64,000 bases of DNA, from the NCBI RefSeq assembly GCF_001046855.1, contig NZ_HF570958.1, positions 239,976 through 303,975 of the forward strand. The letters run 5' to 3'. This DNA comes from Nostocoides japonicum T1-X7. Its GTDB lineage: Bacteria; Actinomycetota; Actinomycetes; Actinomycetales; Dermatophilaceae. The position numbers were made by a program, and so were the translations under genes. Below, in pieces: positions 8,414 through 18,251 of this stretch (the stretch's first letter is position 1; each line of letters starts with the position of its first letter). Below the pieces are notes generated by a model. It was given only the letters and a program-made list of their open reading frames with translations, was not told the DNA's origin and ran no database searches.

Positions 8414-9553
8414 ATGCAGATCAACGCCGCGGTCCTGCGCGAGTCGGGACTCGGCCTGCCGTATGCGACGAGCCGGCCGCTGGCGGTGGAGCAGCTCCAC
8501 CTCGATCCACCTGGACCGGGCGAGGTGCTCATTCAGATCAAGGCCGCCGGCCTGTGTCACTCCGACCTCTCGGTGATCAACGGCAACCGCCCGCGCCCGG
8601 TGCCGATGGCCCTGGGCCACGAGGCCGCAGGCGTCGTGGTCGAGGTCGGACCCGACGCGGGTGGCAGTGGACCGGAGCTGTCGCCGGGCGATCACGTCGT
8701 CCTCGTCTTCGTCCCCTCGTGTGGACACTGCGAGCCGTGCAGCGTCGGTCGACCGGCCCTGTGCGAGCCGGGTGCGGCGGCGAACGGCGCGGGGACGCTG
8801 CTGTCCGGGGAGCGTCGGCTGAGCGACGCCCAGGGCACACCGGTCAACCACCACCTCGGCTGCTCGGCGTTCGCCGATCACGCCGTCGTGTCCCGACGGT
8901 CGGTCGTGAAGGTCGACCCAGACCTGCCCTGGACCGAGGCGGCCCTCTTCGGCTGCGCCGTGCTCACCGGCGTCGGTGCGGTGTTCAACACGGCGCAGGT
9001 CCCGGCCGGCTCATCGGTCGCCGTCATCGGGCTGGGCGGGGTCGGACTGTCGTCGCTGCTCGGCGCGGTGGCCGCCGGTGCCCGGCAGGTCGTCGCCGTC
9101 GATCTCTCCGACGAGAAGCTCGCCTTCGCCCGTGAGCTGGGCGCCACCGAGACGGTGAACGCCGCCGACGCCGAGGCCGTGCAGCAGATCAGGGATCTCA
9201 CCGGTGGCGGCGTCGAGTACGCCTTCGAGCTCGCCGGCTCGATACCGGCGCTGCAGACCGCGGTCGACATCACCCGGCGTGGGGGCACGACGGTGACCGC
9301 CGGGCTGCCCCACCCCGACGCCCGGCTCCCGCTGTCGCCGGTCCTCCTCGTCGGTGAGGAGCGCACCCTCAAGGGCAGCTACATCGGCACCGCCGTGCCG
9401 CTGCGTGACGTGCCGAGATACATCGCGCTCTATCGCCGGGGTCGCCTTCCGGTCGATCGGTTGCTCAGCGGGGTGCTCCCGCTGGACCGCATCAACGAGG
9501 GCTTCGACGAGCTGCATGCGGGGCGCACCGTGCGACAGGTGGTGACGCTATGA
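8414..9553 (+). CDS. Zinc-dependent alcohol dehydrogenase (candidate succinic semialdehyde reductase)
   Basis: A 379-aa MDR-family dehydrogenase. Catalytic zinc ligands are visible in AGLCHSD (about residue 42) and GHEAAG. The structural zinc loop is CGHCEPCSVGRPALC (about 98-112), and the NAD-binding Rossmann motif is GLGGVGLSS near residue 205. It oxidises alcohols or, in reverse, reduces aldehydes with NAD(P). ATG 8414 is chosen over GTG 8408 because the purine-rich ribosome site (8398-8406) is properly spaced from it. It lies 2 bases after the ThDP enzyme and overlaps phaE by ATGA, so it is co-translated with PHA genes. A succinic semialdehyde to 4-hydroxybutyrate step fits this position, but the substrate cannot be read from sequence. 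Confidence 0.8.
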   Translation: MQINAAVLRESGLGLPYATSRPLAVEQLHLDPPGPGEVLIQIKAAGLCHSDLSVINGNRPRPVPMALGHEAAGVVVEVGPDAGGSGPELSPGDHVVLVFVPSCGHCEPCSVGRPALCEPGAAANGAGTLLSGERRLSDAQGTPVNHHLGCSAFADHAVVSRRSVVKVDPDLPWTEAALFGCAVLTGVGAVFNTAQVPAGSSVAVIGLGGVGLSSLLGAVAAGARQVVAVDLSDEKLAFARELGATETVNAADAEAVQQIRDLTGGGVEYAFELAGSIPALQTAVDITRRGGTTVTAGLPHPDARLPLSPVLLVGEERTLKGSYIGTAVPLRDVPRYIALYRRGRLPVDRLLSGVLPLDRINEGFDELHAGRTVRQVVTL

Positions 9554-10419
9554 GCGAGGACCCGTGGGAGGAGTTCCAGCGGCAGTGGCAGACGCTCCAG
9601 GCCGCGCAGAACGACCTCGTGCGCAACTGGGCGAGCGGGCAGGCCGATCTCGCGAAGGCCTTCGGGTCGGCGGTGACGCCTCCCTCCGCCGGGACCGGTG
9701 GCGACGACTCCGCCGGCAAGGGAGCGGCCACGGGTTCCGGCTCGTCGTCCCCGGGCTCCTCGAGTGACGAGGCATCCCAGGCCCTCGACCTGATGGGCCT
9801 GTGGAGATCCTGGCTGGCGGCCGGGCCGCAGCTGCCCGACTTCGCCGTCCCGAGGGGGGCGACCTCGGCCTTCCAGCAGATCTTCGACCCGGTCGCGGCG
9901 ACCGTCGCGAGCAACGACTTCGTCGCCGGCGCGATCCGATCGCTCGTCGGAGGACCGCAGTTCGCCGACCTCGACGACTCGGCCCGTCGCGTCGCGCGGC
10001 TCGTGGAGCTGTACACGGAGGTCCAGGCGGCGAAGATCCGCTTCGACGGCGTCGTCGCCAAGGCCTGGGCGCAGGCGAACGACGGGTTCGCGACGGCGGT
10101 CAAGCAGCGTCAGGCGCAGTCCGACGGCCCGCTCCAGCCCGAGGAGGCGCTCCGTCTCTGGCTCAACCTCGCCGACACGGCGCTGACCCACGCGCAGCGC
10201 ACCTCGGAGTACCTCGAGGCGCAGGGCGCCGTCCTGCGCTCGAGCCTGGACTTCCTGCTGGCCCAGCGCGAGTTCACCGAGGCGATGTTCGAGTCGATGG
10301 GAGCCCCGACGCGGTCCGAGCTCGACGACGTCCACAAGTCGGTCCAGCAGCTCAAGCGCAGGGTCCGCGCGCTCGAGCACCGCCTGAGCGGGCGTGGAGA
10401 GGCAGGTGCGGAGCGATGA
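9550..10419 (+). CDS. phaE: PHA synthase class III subunit PhaE
   Basis: A 289-aa helical protein. The first 100 residues include a Ser/Gly-rich low-complexity linker (about 45-75). The C-terminal half is a helical repeat ending in the PhaE signature GAPTRSELDDVHKSVQQLKR (about 253-272) followed by a basic coiled-coil tail. PhaE is the non-catalytic partner that binds and activates PhaC of class III (PhaEC) polyester synthases on granules. It overlaps the upstream dehydrogenase and the downstream phaC by 4 bases each, giving tight translational coupling. Class III synthases favour short-chain monomers, including 4-hydroxybutyrate. Confidence 0.88.
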   Translation: MSEDPWEEFQRQWQTLQAAQNDLVRNWASGQADLAKAFGSAVTPPSAGTGGDDSAGKGAATGSGSSSPGSSSDEASQALDLMGLWRSWLAAGPQLPDFAVPRGATSAFQQIFDPVAATVASNDFVAGAIRSLVGGPQFADLDDSARRVARLVELYTEVQAAKIRFDGVVAKAWAQANDGFATAVKQRQAQSDGPLQPEEALRLWLNLADTALTHAQRTSEYLEAQGAVLRSSLDFLLAQREFTEAMFESMGAPTRSELDDVHKSVQQLKRRVRALEHRLSGRGEAGAER

Positions 10420-11534
10420 TCCCCACCGGCATGCCGAGCCCGCCCGAGCTCGCCCAGGCGGCGGCTCGCTTCAACGCGAAGGTGCAGACCGCCGTCACCA
10501 AGCTCGGCGCGCTGAGCGACGAGGATGTCCAGATCGGCGCGACGCCGAAGGACCTGATCCTCCAGACCGACAAGGTCACCCTGTATCGGTACCGTCCGCT
10601 GACGGAGGCGCGCGTGCGCACCCCCGTCCTCATCGCATACGGGCTCATCGGCCGACAGACGATGGCCGACCTGCAGGAGGACCGGTCCCTCGTGCGCAAC
10701 CTCCTCATGGAGGGGATCGACCTGTGGGTCGTCGACTGGGGCAGCGCGACGAGGGCCGACCGTTGGCTCACGATCGACGACTACGTCAACGGCTACCTCG
10801 ACGACTGCGTCTCCACCATGATCGAGACCACCGGGATGCCGTCCGTCACCCTGCTGGGGATCTGTGAGGGCGGGGTCTTCTCCCTCGCGTATGCGGCTCT
10901 CTACCCCGAGCGGGTGCAGAACCTCATCCTCACGATCACCCCGCTGGACTTCCACGCCGACAGCGGCGGGGACAGCGACGACCAGGGACTGATCAACGCG
11001 TGGACCCGCAGCCTGACGCCCGCGGACGTCGACCGGATGATCGAGGTCTGGGGCTGCCTGCCGGGCGAGCTGATGGCGACCGTGTTCGCGATGATCACGC
11101 CGACCCGCAGCCTCACCAAGTACAACCTCGACCTGCTCCAGGTCGTCGACAACGACGCGCAGCTGATGAACTTCCTGCGGATGGAGAAGTGGCTCGCCGA
11201 CCGCCCCGACCACCCCGGCGAGGCGGCCAAGCAGTGGCTCAAGGAGCTGTACCAGGACAACCTGCTGATCCGGAACGAGTGGTCGCTCGGCGGTCGGCGC
11301 ATCGACCTGAGCCGCGTCACGATGCCGGTGCTCAACATCTACGCGGAGGGCGACACGATCATCCCGCCGCCCACGTCCCGAGTCCTCCGCGGGCGGGTGG
11401 GCACGGACGACTACAGCGAGCTCGGCTCGCCCGGGGGGCACATCGGGGTGTTCGTGTCCCGCAAGTCACAAGGACTCGTCGCCGGCCACATCTCCACCTG
11501 GCTGCGTGAGCGCGACACAGAGAAGGGGAAGTGA
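10416..11534 (+). CDS. phaC: PHA synthase class III catalytic subunit PhaC
   Basis: A 372-aa alpha/beta-hydrolase-fold polymerase, the usual length of class III PhaC. The lipase-like box is GICEGG with nucleophile Cys150. The aspartate is in YAEGDTIIPPP (about residue 309) and the histidine in SPGGHIGVF (about 338), completing the Cys-Asp-His triad. A conserved tryptophan region VVDWGSATRADRW is present. The enzyme polymerises hydroxyacyl-CoA with release of CoA on the PHA granule. ATG 10416 overlaps the phaE stop. No phaA or phaB lies in the cluster, so the acyl-CoA monomer probably comes from the CoA-transferase gene that follows directly. Confidence 0.92.
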   Translation: MIPTGMPSPPELAQAAARFNAKVQTAVTKLGALSDEDVQIGATPKDLILQTDKVTLYRYRPLTEARVRTPVLIAYGLIGRQTMADLQEDRSLVRNLLMEGIDLWVVDWGSATRADRWLTIDDYVNGYLDDCVSTMIETTGMPSVTLLGICEGGVFSLAYAALYPERVQNLILTITPLDFHADSGGDSDDQGLINAWTRSLTPADVDRMIEVWGCLPGELMATVFAMITPTRSLTKYNLDLLQVVDNDAQLMNFLRMEKWLADRPDHPGEAAKQWLKELYQDNLLIRNEWSLGGRRIDLSRVTMPVLNIYAEGDTIIPPPTSRVLRGRVGTDDYSELGSPGGHIGVFVSRKSQGLVAGHISTWLRERDTEKGK

Positions 11535-12823
11535 TGAACATGGTCGTCGACATCGCATCGAAGAAGGTTCCGCCGGAGGCGGTTCTCGCGCACGTCCCGC
11601 CTGGTGCCGACCTCGTCATGCCGAACGCCAACGGCGAGCCGGTCCATGTCGTGGACGCGCTGGAGGAGAACGCCCAGCTCCTCGAGGGCGTGCGCATCCA
11701 CCAGATGCACGCGCTGCGCGAGCGTCTCTACATCAACGGCGAGTTCGGCGACCACCTGCGGCACGTGTCGTACTTCCTCGCCCCCGCGACGCGGAAGGCG
11801 TTCGCGCGGGGCACCTGCGACCTCGTCCCCAACCACTTCAGCGAGGTCCCGGCCCTCCTGCGCAACTACACCAAGCGGACGCTCGCGATCGCCGCGTCGT
11901 CCCTGCCGGATGCCCGCGGCTACTTCTCCCTCGGCACGAACTGCGACTACACCGCCTCGCTCATCGGGCGCGCGCCGTTCTTCCTCGAGGCCAACGCGCA
12001 GATGCCGCGGACGTTCGGTGAGAACCAGGTACACATCTCCCAGGTGGTCGGCTGGACGGAGGTGGACTACCCGATCGTCGAGGTCGACCCGGTTCCTGCC
12101 TCCGAGAAGGACAAGACGATCGCGGCCTTCGTGGCCGAGCGGATCCCGCACGGGGCGACGATCCAGGCCGGGATCGGCGGCATGCCCAACGCCCTGCTGG
12201 GCATGCTCGGCGACCACCGCGACCTCGGGGTCCACACCGAGCTGATGTCCGACGGCGTCGTCGACCTCGTCGAGGCGGGCGTGGTCACGGGAACGCACAA
12301 GACCCTGCGGCGGGGCAAGGTCATCACCACCCTGGCCCTCGGGTCGAGGCGGCTGTACGACTTCCTCCACGAGAACCCCGTCGTGGACCTCGCTCCGGTG
12401 GACTGGGTCAACGACCCGCGGGTCATCGCCCGCGAGCGGAACTTCGTGGCCATCAACGCGACGACCGAGGTCGACTTCTACGGCCAGTGCGCCTCCGAGA
12501 CGATCGCCGGGCGCTACTACTCCTCCAGCGGCGGCCAGTCGGACTTCTCGCGGGGAGCGATGTACTCCGAGGGCGGCCAGGCCTTCATCGTCCTCCAGTC
12601 GACGACGAGGGACGGCAAGACCTCCAAGATCCGCCCGCACCTGTCCCCGGGGTCGGTCGTCACGACGAACAAGAACACCGTCGACAAGATCGTCACCGAG
12701 CACGGGGTCGCCGAGTTGCGCGGCAGGTCGCTCAGCGAGCGGGCCCGCGCCCTCATCGCGATCGCGGCGCCGGAGTTCCGTGACGAGCTGACCGCCGCGG
12801 CCCGCGAGATGGCTCTCCTATGA
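11534..12823 (+). CDS. Cat2/AbfT-type CoA-transferase (probable 4-hydroxybutyrate CoA-transferase)
   Basis: A 429-aa class I CoA-transferase of the acetyl-CoA hydrolase/transferase family. From memory of the family it tracks the clostridial 4-hydroxybutyrate CoA-transferases along its length: NANGEPVHVVDAL near the start, MPRTFGENQVHISQV near 157, the glycine loop IQAGIGGMPNALLG near 212, the catalytic glutamate in GVHTELMSDG (Glu236) and VDFYGQCASETI near 315. Its usual reaction moves CoA from acetyl-CoA to 4-hydroxybutyrate or a short-chain acid. ATG 11534 follows the AAGGGG site and shares a base with the phaC stop (GTG 11531 is possible). Position directly behind phaC supports monomer activation. 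Acetyl-CoA hydrolase or succinate:CoA transferase are alternatives. Confidence 0.82.
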   Translation: MNMVVDIASKKVPPEAVLAHVPPGADLVMPNANGEPVHVVDALEENAQLLEGVRIHQMHALRERLYINGEFGDHLRHVSYFLAPATRKAFARGTCDLVPNHFSEVPALLRNYTKRTLAIAASSLPDARGYFSLGTNCDYTASLIGRAPFFLEANAQMPRTFGENQVHISQVVGWTEVDYPIVEVDPVPASEKDKTIAAFVAERIPHGATIQAGIGGMPNALLGMLGDHRDLGVHTELMSDGVVDLVEAGVVTGTHKTLRRGKVITTLALGSRRLYDFLHENPVVDLAPVDWVNDPRVIARERNFVAINATTEVDFYGQCASETIAGRYYSSSGGQSDFSRGAMYSEGGQAFIVLQSTTRDGKTSKIRPHLSPGSVVTTNKNTVDKIVTEHGVAELRGRSLSERARALIAIAAPEFRDELTAAAREMALL

Positions 12824-12896
12824 CCTCTCGTCCCGGGCTGCCGGCGGACGCGCCGGCGGAGCACACCCGACGCCCGGAGGGGAGCCGTGACGTTCG

Positions 12897-13775
12897 ATGA
12901 CCGCAGGGGGAGTGCTGGGTGCGACGATGACGCGGGATGAGCTGCGGACCGTGACGGTCCGGGGGGTCACGCTCACCGTGCGTCGACGTGGCAGCGGACC
13001 CGACGTGCTGTTCATCGGCGGGCTCGGCAACGACCTGACGCTGTGGGATCCCCTCATCGCCGAGACGGACGACATCACGGCCGTCACGGTGGACGCGCCC
13101 GGGATCGGCAGCTCGTCGCTGCCGCCCCGACCGCTGTTCATGTACGAGCTGGCGGCGATGTACCGGGAGCTCATCGAGGTCCTGGGCCTGGAGTCCGCCA
13201 CCGTCATCGGGTACTCGTTCGGCGGTGCCGTCGCCCAGCAGCTGGCCATCCAGTCGCCCGAGGCGGTGTCGCGGCTGGTCCTGTGCGCGACCGGTCCCGG
13301 CGTCGGCGGGTTCCCCGGGGACCCGGTCGCCCTCCTCGAGGTCTCCACCCCGTTGCGCTACTACAACATCGAGCGGCTCAGGAGGGTCACGCCGATCCTG
13401 TACGGCGGGATGCGAGCCCAGGGGAACGGCCGGTTCCGCGCCGAACAGATCGCACGGACCACCTCGCCACCGAGCGTCCTCGCCTACGCCTACCAGGTGT
13501 TCGCCCTCATGGGATGGAGCGCCCTGCCCTGGCTGAACCGTGTCCGGGCGCGGACGCTCATCATCGCCGGCGACGACGACCCGATCTTCCCCCTGGGGAA
13601 CGCTCACCTCATGGCCTCGTGCATCCCGGACTCGACGTTGAGCGTCAGACCGGGCGCGGGTCACCTTCTCGTCATCGACGAGGCGCCCGAGGTGGGGCCG
13701 CTCGTGTCGCGGTTCGTGCACGGGATCGACCCGCTGACCATCCAAGAGACCGACCCCGAAGGAACACGACGATGA
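12897..13775 (+). CDS. Alpha/beta hydrolase, probable intracellular PHA depolymerase
   Basis: A 292-aa hydrolase with nucleophile serine in GYSFGG (about residue 105), the acidic residue in AGDDDPIFP (about 225) and histidine in GAGHLLVID (about 251). The overall pattern resembles intracellular medium- or short-chain PHA depolymerases that release hydroxyacids from granules. The start is uncertain: ATG 12897 has a purine-rich site 12 bases upstream, and ATG 12927 (MTRDEL) is an in-frame alternative. It follows the CoA-transferase after 73 bases and overlaps the phasin gene by ATGA, so a role in granule turnover is well supported by context. A general esterase is the alternative. Confidence 0.72.
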   Translation: MTAGGVLGATMTRDELRTVTVRGVTLTVRRRGSGPDVLFIGGLGNDLTLWDPLIAETDDITAVTVDAPGIGSSSLPPRPLFMYELAAMYRELIEVLGLESATVIGYSFGGAVAQQLAIQSPEAVSRLVLCATGPGVGGFPGDPVALLEVSTPLRYYNIERLRRVTPILYGGMRAQGNGRFRAEQIARTTSPPSVLAYAYQVFALMGWSALPWLNRVRARTLIIAGDDDPIFPLGNAHLMASCIPDSTLSVRPGAGHLLVIDEAPEVGPLVSRFVHGIDPLTIQETDPEGTRR

Positions 13776-14065
13776 CGACCAGCCCGTTCAACGAGAGCAC
13801 CCGCCGCTACGCGGAGCTCGTGGAGCAGAACCAGCTCGCGATGCTCAACGCCATCGAGAGCTGGACCCGCGCCTCGCGCGATGCCGCGACGCGGCTCGGC
13901 AGCCCGACAGCGGTCACCCCGTCCCTCGACACCGATGGCCTCGTGGACCAGGTGTACGACTTCGCCTCGAAGATGCTCGAGGTGCAGCGTGGACTCACCA
14001 AGCAGCTGCTCAACGCCGCAGTGGAGTCAGCCAAGGACGCCGACCGGAAGATGAGAAAGGGATAG
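13772..14065 (+). CDS. Phasin-like granule protein
   Basis: A 97-aa amphipathic helical protein without transmembrane segments. It has an N-terminal helix (about 5-40, rich in Ala, Glu, Arg), a short Pro/Ser linker and a second helix ending in a basic tail (DADRKMRKG). Size, composition and placement behind depolymerase and synthase genes fit a small phasin coating PHA granules. The ATG overlaps the depolymerase stop by ATGA. No enzyme motif is visible. Sequence alone is weak evidence, so the call leans on the neighbours. Confidence 0.65.
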   Translation: MTTSPFNESTRRYAELVEQNQLAMLNAIESWTRASRDAATRLGSPTAVTPSLDTDGLVDQVYDFASKMLEVQRGLTKQLLNAAVESAKDADRKMRKG

Positions 14066-14135
14066 GGGAAGCCGGCGTACAGACGGTCACGGCGCCAACG
14101 AGCGGCTCGGCGCCGGAGTAACGAAGGAGTTTTCC

Positions 14136-16898
14136 GTGCCATTCACCAGTAACAACAGCTTCTCGTCCGAGGCGACTCTCACGGTCGGCGACGCGTCGCA
14201 TACGTACTACGACATCACGCGCATCCAGGGATCGGACCGGCTGCCCTTCAGCCTGCGGGTCCTGCTGGAGAATCTGCTCCGCACCGAGGACGGTCACAAC
14301 GTCACGACCGAGCAGATCCAGGCCGTCGCCGACTGGGACCCGACGGCGGAGCCGAGCACCGAGATCCAGTTCTCCCCGGCCCGCGTCGTCATGCAGGACT
14401 TCACCGGGGTCCCCGCGGTCGTCGACCTCGCGACCATGCGCGAGGCCATGGTCGCCCTGGGCGGCGACCCCACGAAGATCAACCCGTTGGCCCCGGCAGA
14501 GCTGGTCATCGACCACTCCGTCATCGCCGACCTGTTCGGTCGACCGGACGCGTTCCTCCGGAACGTCGAGCTGGAGTACGAGCGCAACAGGGAGCGCTAC
14601 CAGTTCCTGCGGTGGGGTCAGACGGCATTCGACGAGTTCAAGGTCGTGCCCCCCGGCACGGGCATCGTCCACCAGGTCAACATCGAGTACCTCGCCCGTG
14701 TCGTCTTCGAGCGCAACGGACTCATCTACCCGGACACCCTCGTCGGGACCGACTCGCACACGACGATGGTCAACGGGCTCGGCGTGCTCGGCTGGGGTGT
14801 GGGCGGCATCGAGGCGGAGGCCGCGATGCTCGGCCAGCCGGTGAGCATGCTCATCCCGCGGGTCGTGGGGTTCAAGCTCGACGGTGAGCTGCCGGACGGC
14901 TCCACCGCCACCGACCTCGTGCTGACCATCACCGAGATGCTGCGCCAGCACGGCGTCGTGGGCAAGTTCGTCGAGTTCTACGGCCCCGGCGTGGGCGCGG
15001 TGCCTCTCGCGAACCGCGCGACGATCGGCAACATGAGCCCGGAGTACGGCTCGACCTGCGCGATCTTCCCGATCGACGAGGAGACCCTGCGCTACCTGCG
15101 CTTCACCGGGCGCCACGAGGACCAGATCGCCCTCGTCGAGTCGTATGCGAAGACGAACGGCCTCTGGCACGACGTCTCGAACGAGCCGGTGTTCTCCGAG
15201 TCCCTCTCGCTGGACCTCTCGACGGTGGAGCCGTCGCTGGCCGGCCCGAAGCGCCCCCAGGACCGCGTGCCGCTGAAGTCGGCCAAGCCGATGTTCCACG
15301 AGGCGCTGACGAACTACGTCGACTCCGTCCAGGACATGGTCGACGAGGCCGGCGCCGAGTCCTTCCCGGCGTCCGACCCCGGTGCGGTCGACGAGGACAC
15401 GCAGCTGCCGTCCTCCGGTGGCTCGACACTGAGCCGTCCGTCGAACCCGATGGAGGTCACGATCGCCGACGAGGGCTCGTCCGTCATCGACCACGGCGCG
15501 GTCGTCATCGCCGCGATCACCTCCTGCACGAACACGTCGAACCCGTCGGTGATGGTCGGTGCCGCACTCCTGGCGAAGAGGGCCGTCGAGAAGGGCCTGT
15601 CCCGCAAGCCGTGGGTCAAGACCTCGCTCGCGCCGGGGTCGAAGGTCGTCACCGACTACTACGACCGCGCAGGGCTGACCCCCTACCTGGAGAAGCTCGG
15701 CTTCAACCTCGTCGGCTACGGCTGCACCACGTGCATCGGCAACTCGGGCCCGATCATCGAGGAGGTCTCGGCCGCCGTCAACGAGGGAGACCTCGCCGTG
15801 ACGGCCGTCCTCTCCGGCAACCGCAACTTCGAGGGTCGCATCAACCCCGACGTGAAGATGAACTACCTCGCCTCGCCGCCGCTGGTCGTCGCGTACGCCC
15901 TGGCCGGGACGATGGACATCGACCTGCTCCAGGAGCCGCTCGGCACGGGCTCCGACGGCGAGCCGGTCTTCCTGGCCGACATCTGGCCGAGTCCGCAGGA
16001 GATCGAGGAAGTCATCGACGCGGCCATCGCGAGCGAGATGTACACGACCGACTACGCCGACGTGTTCGCCGGCGACGAGCGCTGGCAGGGTCTGCCGACC
16101 CCGGCGGGCGACACCTTCGAGTGGGACGGCGAGTCGACCTATGTCCGCAAGCCGCCGTACTTCGAGGGCATGCCCGTCGAGCCGGATGCGGTCGGCGACA
16201 TCGAGGGCGCGCGGGTCCTGCTCAAGCTGGGCGACTCGGTCACGACCGACCACATCAGTCCGGCGGGAGCGATCCGGGCGGACGCGCCGGCGGGCATCTA
16301 CCTGTCCGAGCACGGCGTGCAGCGGCGGGACTTCAACTCCTACGGCTCCCGTCGCGGGAACCACGAGGTGATGATCCGCGGCACCTTCGCCAACATCCGG
16401 CTGCGCAACCAGATCGCACCGGGGACGGAGGGCGGGTTCACCCGTGACTTCACGGCCGACGGCGGTCCGGTCACCACGATCTTCGAGGCCTCGGAGAAGT
16501 ACGCCGAGGCGGGCATTCCCCTCGTCGTCCTCGCGGGCAAGGAGTACGGCTCGGGCTCGTCGCGTGACTGGGCGGCCAAGGGCACGATGCTCCTCGGCGT
16601 GCGGGCCGTGATCGCCGAGTCCTACGAGCGCATCCACCGCTCCAACCTCATCGGGATGGGAGTGCTTCCGCTCCAGTTCCCCGACGGGGAGAACGCCGAG
16701 TCGCTCGGCCTCACCGGTGAGGAGACGATCACCATCACCGGCGTCACCGCGCTCAACGAGGGCGGCATCCCCGAGACGGTGCACGTCGCGGCGGACGGTG
16801 TGGAGTTCGACGCGCGCGTGCGGATCGACACACCCGGCGAGGCCGAGTACTACCGGCACGGCGGAATCATGCAGTACGTCCTGCGGTCGCTGCGCTGA
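14136..16898 (+). CDS. acnA: Aconitate hydratase A
   Basis: A 920-aa aconitase of the AcnA/IRP type, full length for the family. The iron-sulfur cluster cysteines are in [11 protein letters not shown] (about residue 467) and [13 protein letters not shown] (about 530-542). The substrate-binding serine region [12 protein letters not shown] lies near residue 805 in the swivel domain. It interconverts citrate and isocitrate in the cytoplasm. GTG 14136 follows a clear GAAGGAG (14123-14129). It starts 70 bases after the phasin gene, and a strong hairpin follows it. Being next to an icd relic and a candidate 2-oxoglutarate decarboxylase, it may push citrate toward 2-oxoglutarate for polyester synthesis. 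Confidence 0.95.
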   Translation: MPFTSNNSFSSEATLTVGDASHTYYDITRIQGSDRLPFSLRVLLENLLRTEDGHNVTTEQIQAVADWDPTAEPSTEIQFSPARVVMQDFTGVPAVVDLATMREAMVALGGDPTKINPLAPAELVIDHSVIADLFGRPDAFLRNVELEYERNRERYQFLRWGQTAFDEFKVVPPGTGIVHQVNIEYLARVVFERNGLIYPDTLVGTDSHTTMVNGLGVLGWGVGGIEAEAAMLGQPVSMLIPRVVGFKLDGELPDGSTATDLVLTITEMLRQHGVVGKFVEFYGPGVGAVPLANRATIGNMSPEYGSTCAIFPIDEETLRYLRFTGRHEDQIALVESYAKTNGLWHDVSNEPVFSESLSLDLSTVEPSLAGPKRPQDRVPLKSAKPMFHEALTNYVDSVQDMVDEAGAESFPASDPGAVDEDTQLPSSGGSTLSRPSNPMEVTIADEGSSVIDHGAVVIAAITSCTNTSNPSVMVGAALLAKRAVEKGLSRKPWVKTSLAPGSKVVTDYYDRAGLTPYLEKLGFNLVGYGCTTCIGNSGPIIEEVSAAVNEGDLAVTAVLSGNRNFEGRINPDVKMNYLASPPLVVAYALAGTMDIDLLQEPLGTGSDGEPVFLADIWPSPQEIEEVIDAAIASEMYTTDYADVFAGDERWQGLPTPAGDTFEWDGESTYVRKPPYFEGMPVEPDAVGDIEGARVLLKLGDSVTTDHISPAGAIRADAPAGIYLSEHGVQRRDFNSYGSRRGNHEVMIRGTFANIRLRNQIAPGTEGGFTRDFTADGGPVTTIFEASEKYAEAGIPLVVLAGKEYGSGSSRDWAAKGTMLLGVRAVIAESYERIHRSNLIGMGVLPLQFPDGENAESLGLTGEETITITGVTALNEGGIPETVHVAADGVEFDARVRIDTPGEAEYYRHGGIMQYVLRSLR

Positions 16899-16921
16899 GC
16901 GGTGCCGTTCCGGCAGTCCCT

Positions 16922-16960
16922 GACCGTGTGGCAGGGCGGGATTCCCCCTGCCACACGGTC
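16922..16960 (+). terminator. Perfect 15-bp hairpin after acnA
   Basis: GACCGTGTGGCAGGG (16922-16936) pairs perfectly with CCCTGCCACACGGTC (16946-16960) across a 9-base loop. There is no U-run after it, which is common in actinobacteria. It lies 24 bases after acnA and 36 bases before sucC, so it probably ends or attenuates the PHA-acnA transcript. Confidence 0.75.
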
Positions 16961-16995
16961 GGTCTCAACTCCTTCCAAGAAACGGACGTGATCAC

Positions 16996-18165
16996 GTGGA
17001 TCTGTTCGAGTACCAGGCCAAACAGCTGTTCCAGAAGCACGGTGTGCCGGTCAGCCTCGGCGAGGTCGCCACGACGGCGGCCGAGGCGAAGGCGATCGCC
17101 GAGGGGATCGGCGGGGTCACCGTCGTCAAGGCGCAGGTGAAGATCGGTGGGCGCGGCAAGGCGGGCGGCGTCAAGGTCGCCAAGACGTCCGACGACGCCG
17201 AGTCCGCGGCCGAGGCGATCCTCGGCATGGACATCCGAGGACACACGGTGCACCGCGTCCTCGTCGATCCCGGGGCCGACATCGCGCAGGAGTTCTACGT
17301 CTCCTACCTTCTCGACCGCGCCAACCGCACCTTCCTCGCCATGGCGTCGTTCGAGGGTGGGATGGAGATCGAGCGGCTCGCCGCCGAGCGGCCGGACGCG
17401 CTGGCGAAGGTCCCGGTGGACGCGGTCGTCGGTGTCGACCTGGCCAAGGCGCGAGAGATCGCGACCGCCGCGAAGTTCCCCGACGAGCTGGTCGAGCCCG
17501 TCGCGGAGGTCCTCGTCAAGCTGTGGGACACCTTCGTCGCCGAGGACGCGACGCTCGTCGAGGTCAATCCGTTGGCCCAGGTGGGCGACGGCCGGGTGGT
17601 CGCACTCGACGGGAAGGTGAGCCTGGACAACAACGCGAGCTTCCGGCACCCCGATCACGCGGCGCTCGAGGACAAGGCGGCGGCCGACCCCTTGGAGGCG
17701 AAGGCCAAGGAGAAGCACATCAACTACGTGAAGCTCGACGGCGAGGTCGGCATCATCGGCAACGGGGCCGGACTCGTCATGTCGACGCTGGATGTCGTCG
17801 CGTATGCGGGCGAGCGACACGGTGGTGTGCGGCCGGCGAACTTCCTCGACATCGGCGGAGGAGCCAGTGCCGAGGTCATGGCGGACGGTCTCGACATCAT
17901 CCTGTCCGACCCGGCCGTGCGCAGCGTGTTCGTCAACGTCTTCGGTGGGATCACCGCGTGCGACGCGGTGGCCAGCGGGATCGTCGCCGCGCTCGACATG
18001 CTCGGCGACGAGGCCAACAAGCCCCTCGTCGTCCGCTTGGACGGCAACAACGTCGAGGAGGGCCGGCGCATCCTCACCGCGGCGAACCATCCCTTGGTCA
18101 CCATGGTGGACACGATGGACGGCGCGGCCGACAAGGCCGCCGAGCTGGCGAACGCGGGGGCCTGA
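16996..18165 (+). CDS. sucC: Succinyl-CoA synthetase beta subunit
   Basis: A 389-aa protein, full length for the ADP/GDP-forming beta subunit. The ATP-grasp domain is visible from [19 protein letters not shown] through [18 protein letters not shown] (about 35-55). The metal/nucleotide site includes EVNPLAQ (about 189), and the CoA-ligase domain has NFLDIGGGA (about 280) and [10 protein letters not shown] (about 315). With SucD it interconverts succinate and succinyl-CoA with substrate-level phosphorylation. GTG 16996 is the start. It follows the hairpin after acnA. The protein could return succinate from 4HB or semialdehyde oxidation to the TCA cycle, or be the housekeeping enzyme placed here. 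Confidence 0.93.
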   Translation: MDLFEYQAKQLFQKHGVPVSLGEVATTAAEAKAIAEGIGGVTVVKAQVKIGGRGKAGGVKVAKTSDDAESAAEAILGMDIRGHTVHRVLVDPGADIAQEFYVSYLLDRANRTFLAMASFEGGMEIERLAAERPDALAKVPVDAVVGVDLAKAREIATAAKFPDELVEPVAEVLVKLWDTFVAEDATLVEVNPLAQVGDGRVVALDGKVSLDNNASFRHPDHAALEDKAAADPLEAKAKEKHINYVKLDGEVGIIGNGAGLVMSTLDVVAYAGERHGGVRPANFLDIGGGASAEVMADGLDIILSDPAVRSVFVNVFGGITACDAVASGIVAALDMLGDEANKPLVVRLDGNNVEEGRRILTAANHPLVTMVDTMDGAADKAAELANAGA

Positions 18166-18251
18166 AGCATGAGCGGCGCCCGGACAACGGACCACAGTCA
18201 CCACGCGGCGTGTGCCTCGCACCGTTGCGGGAAGCGAAGCGAGGGCAGGGC

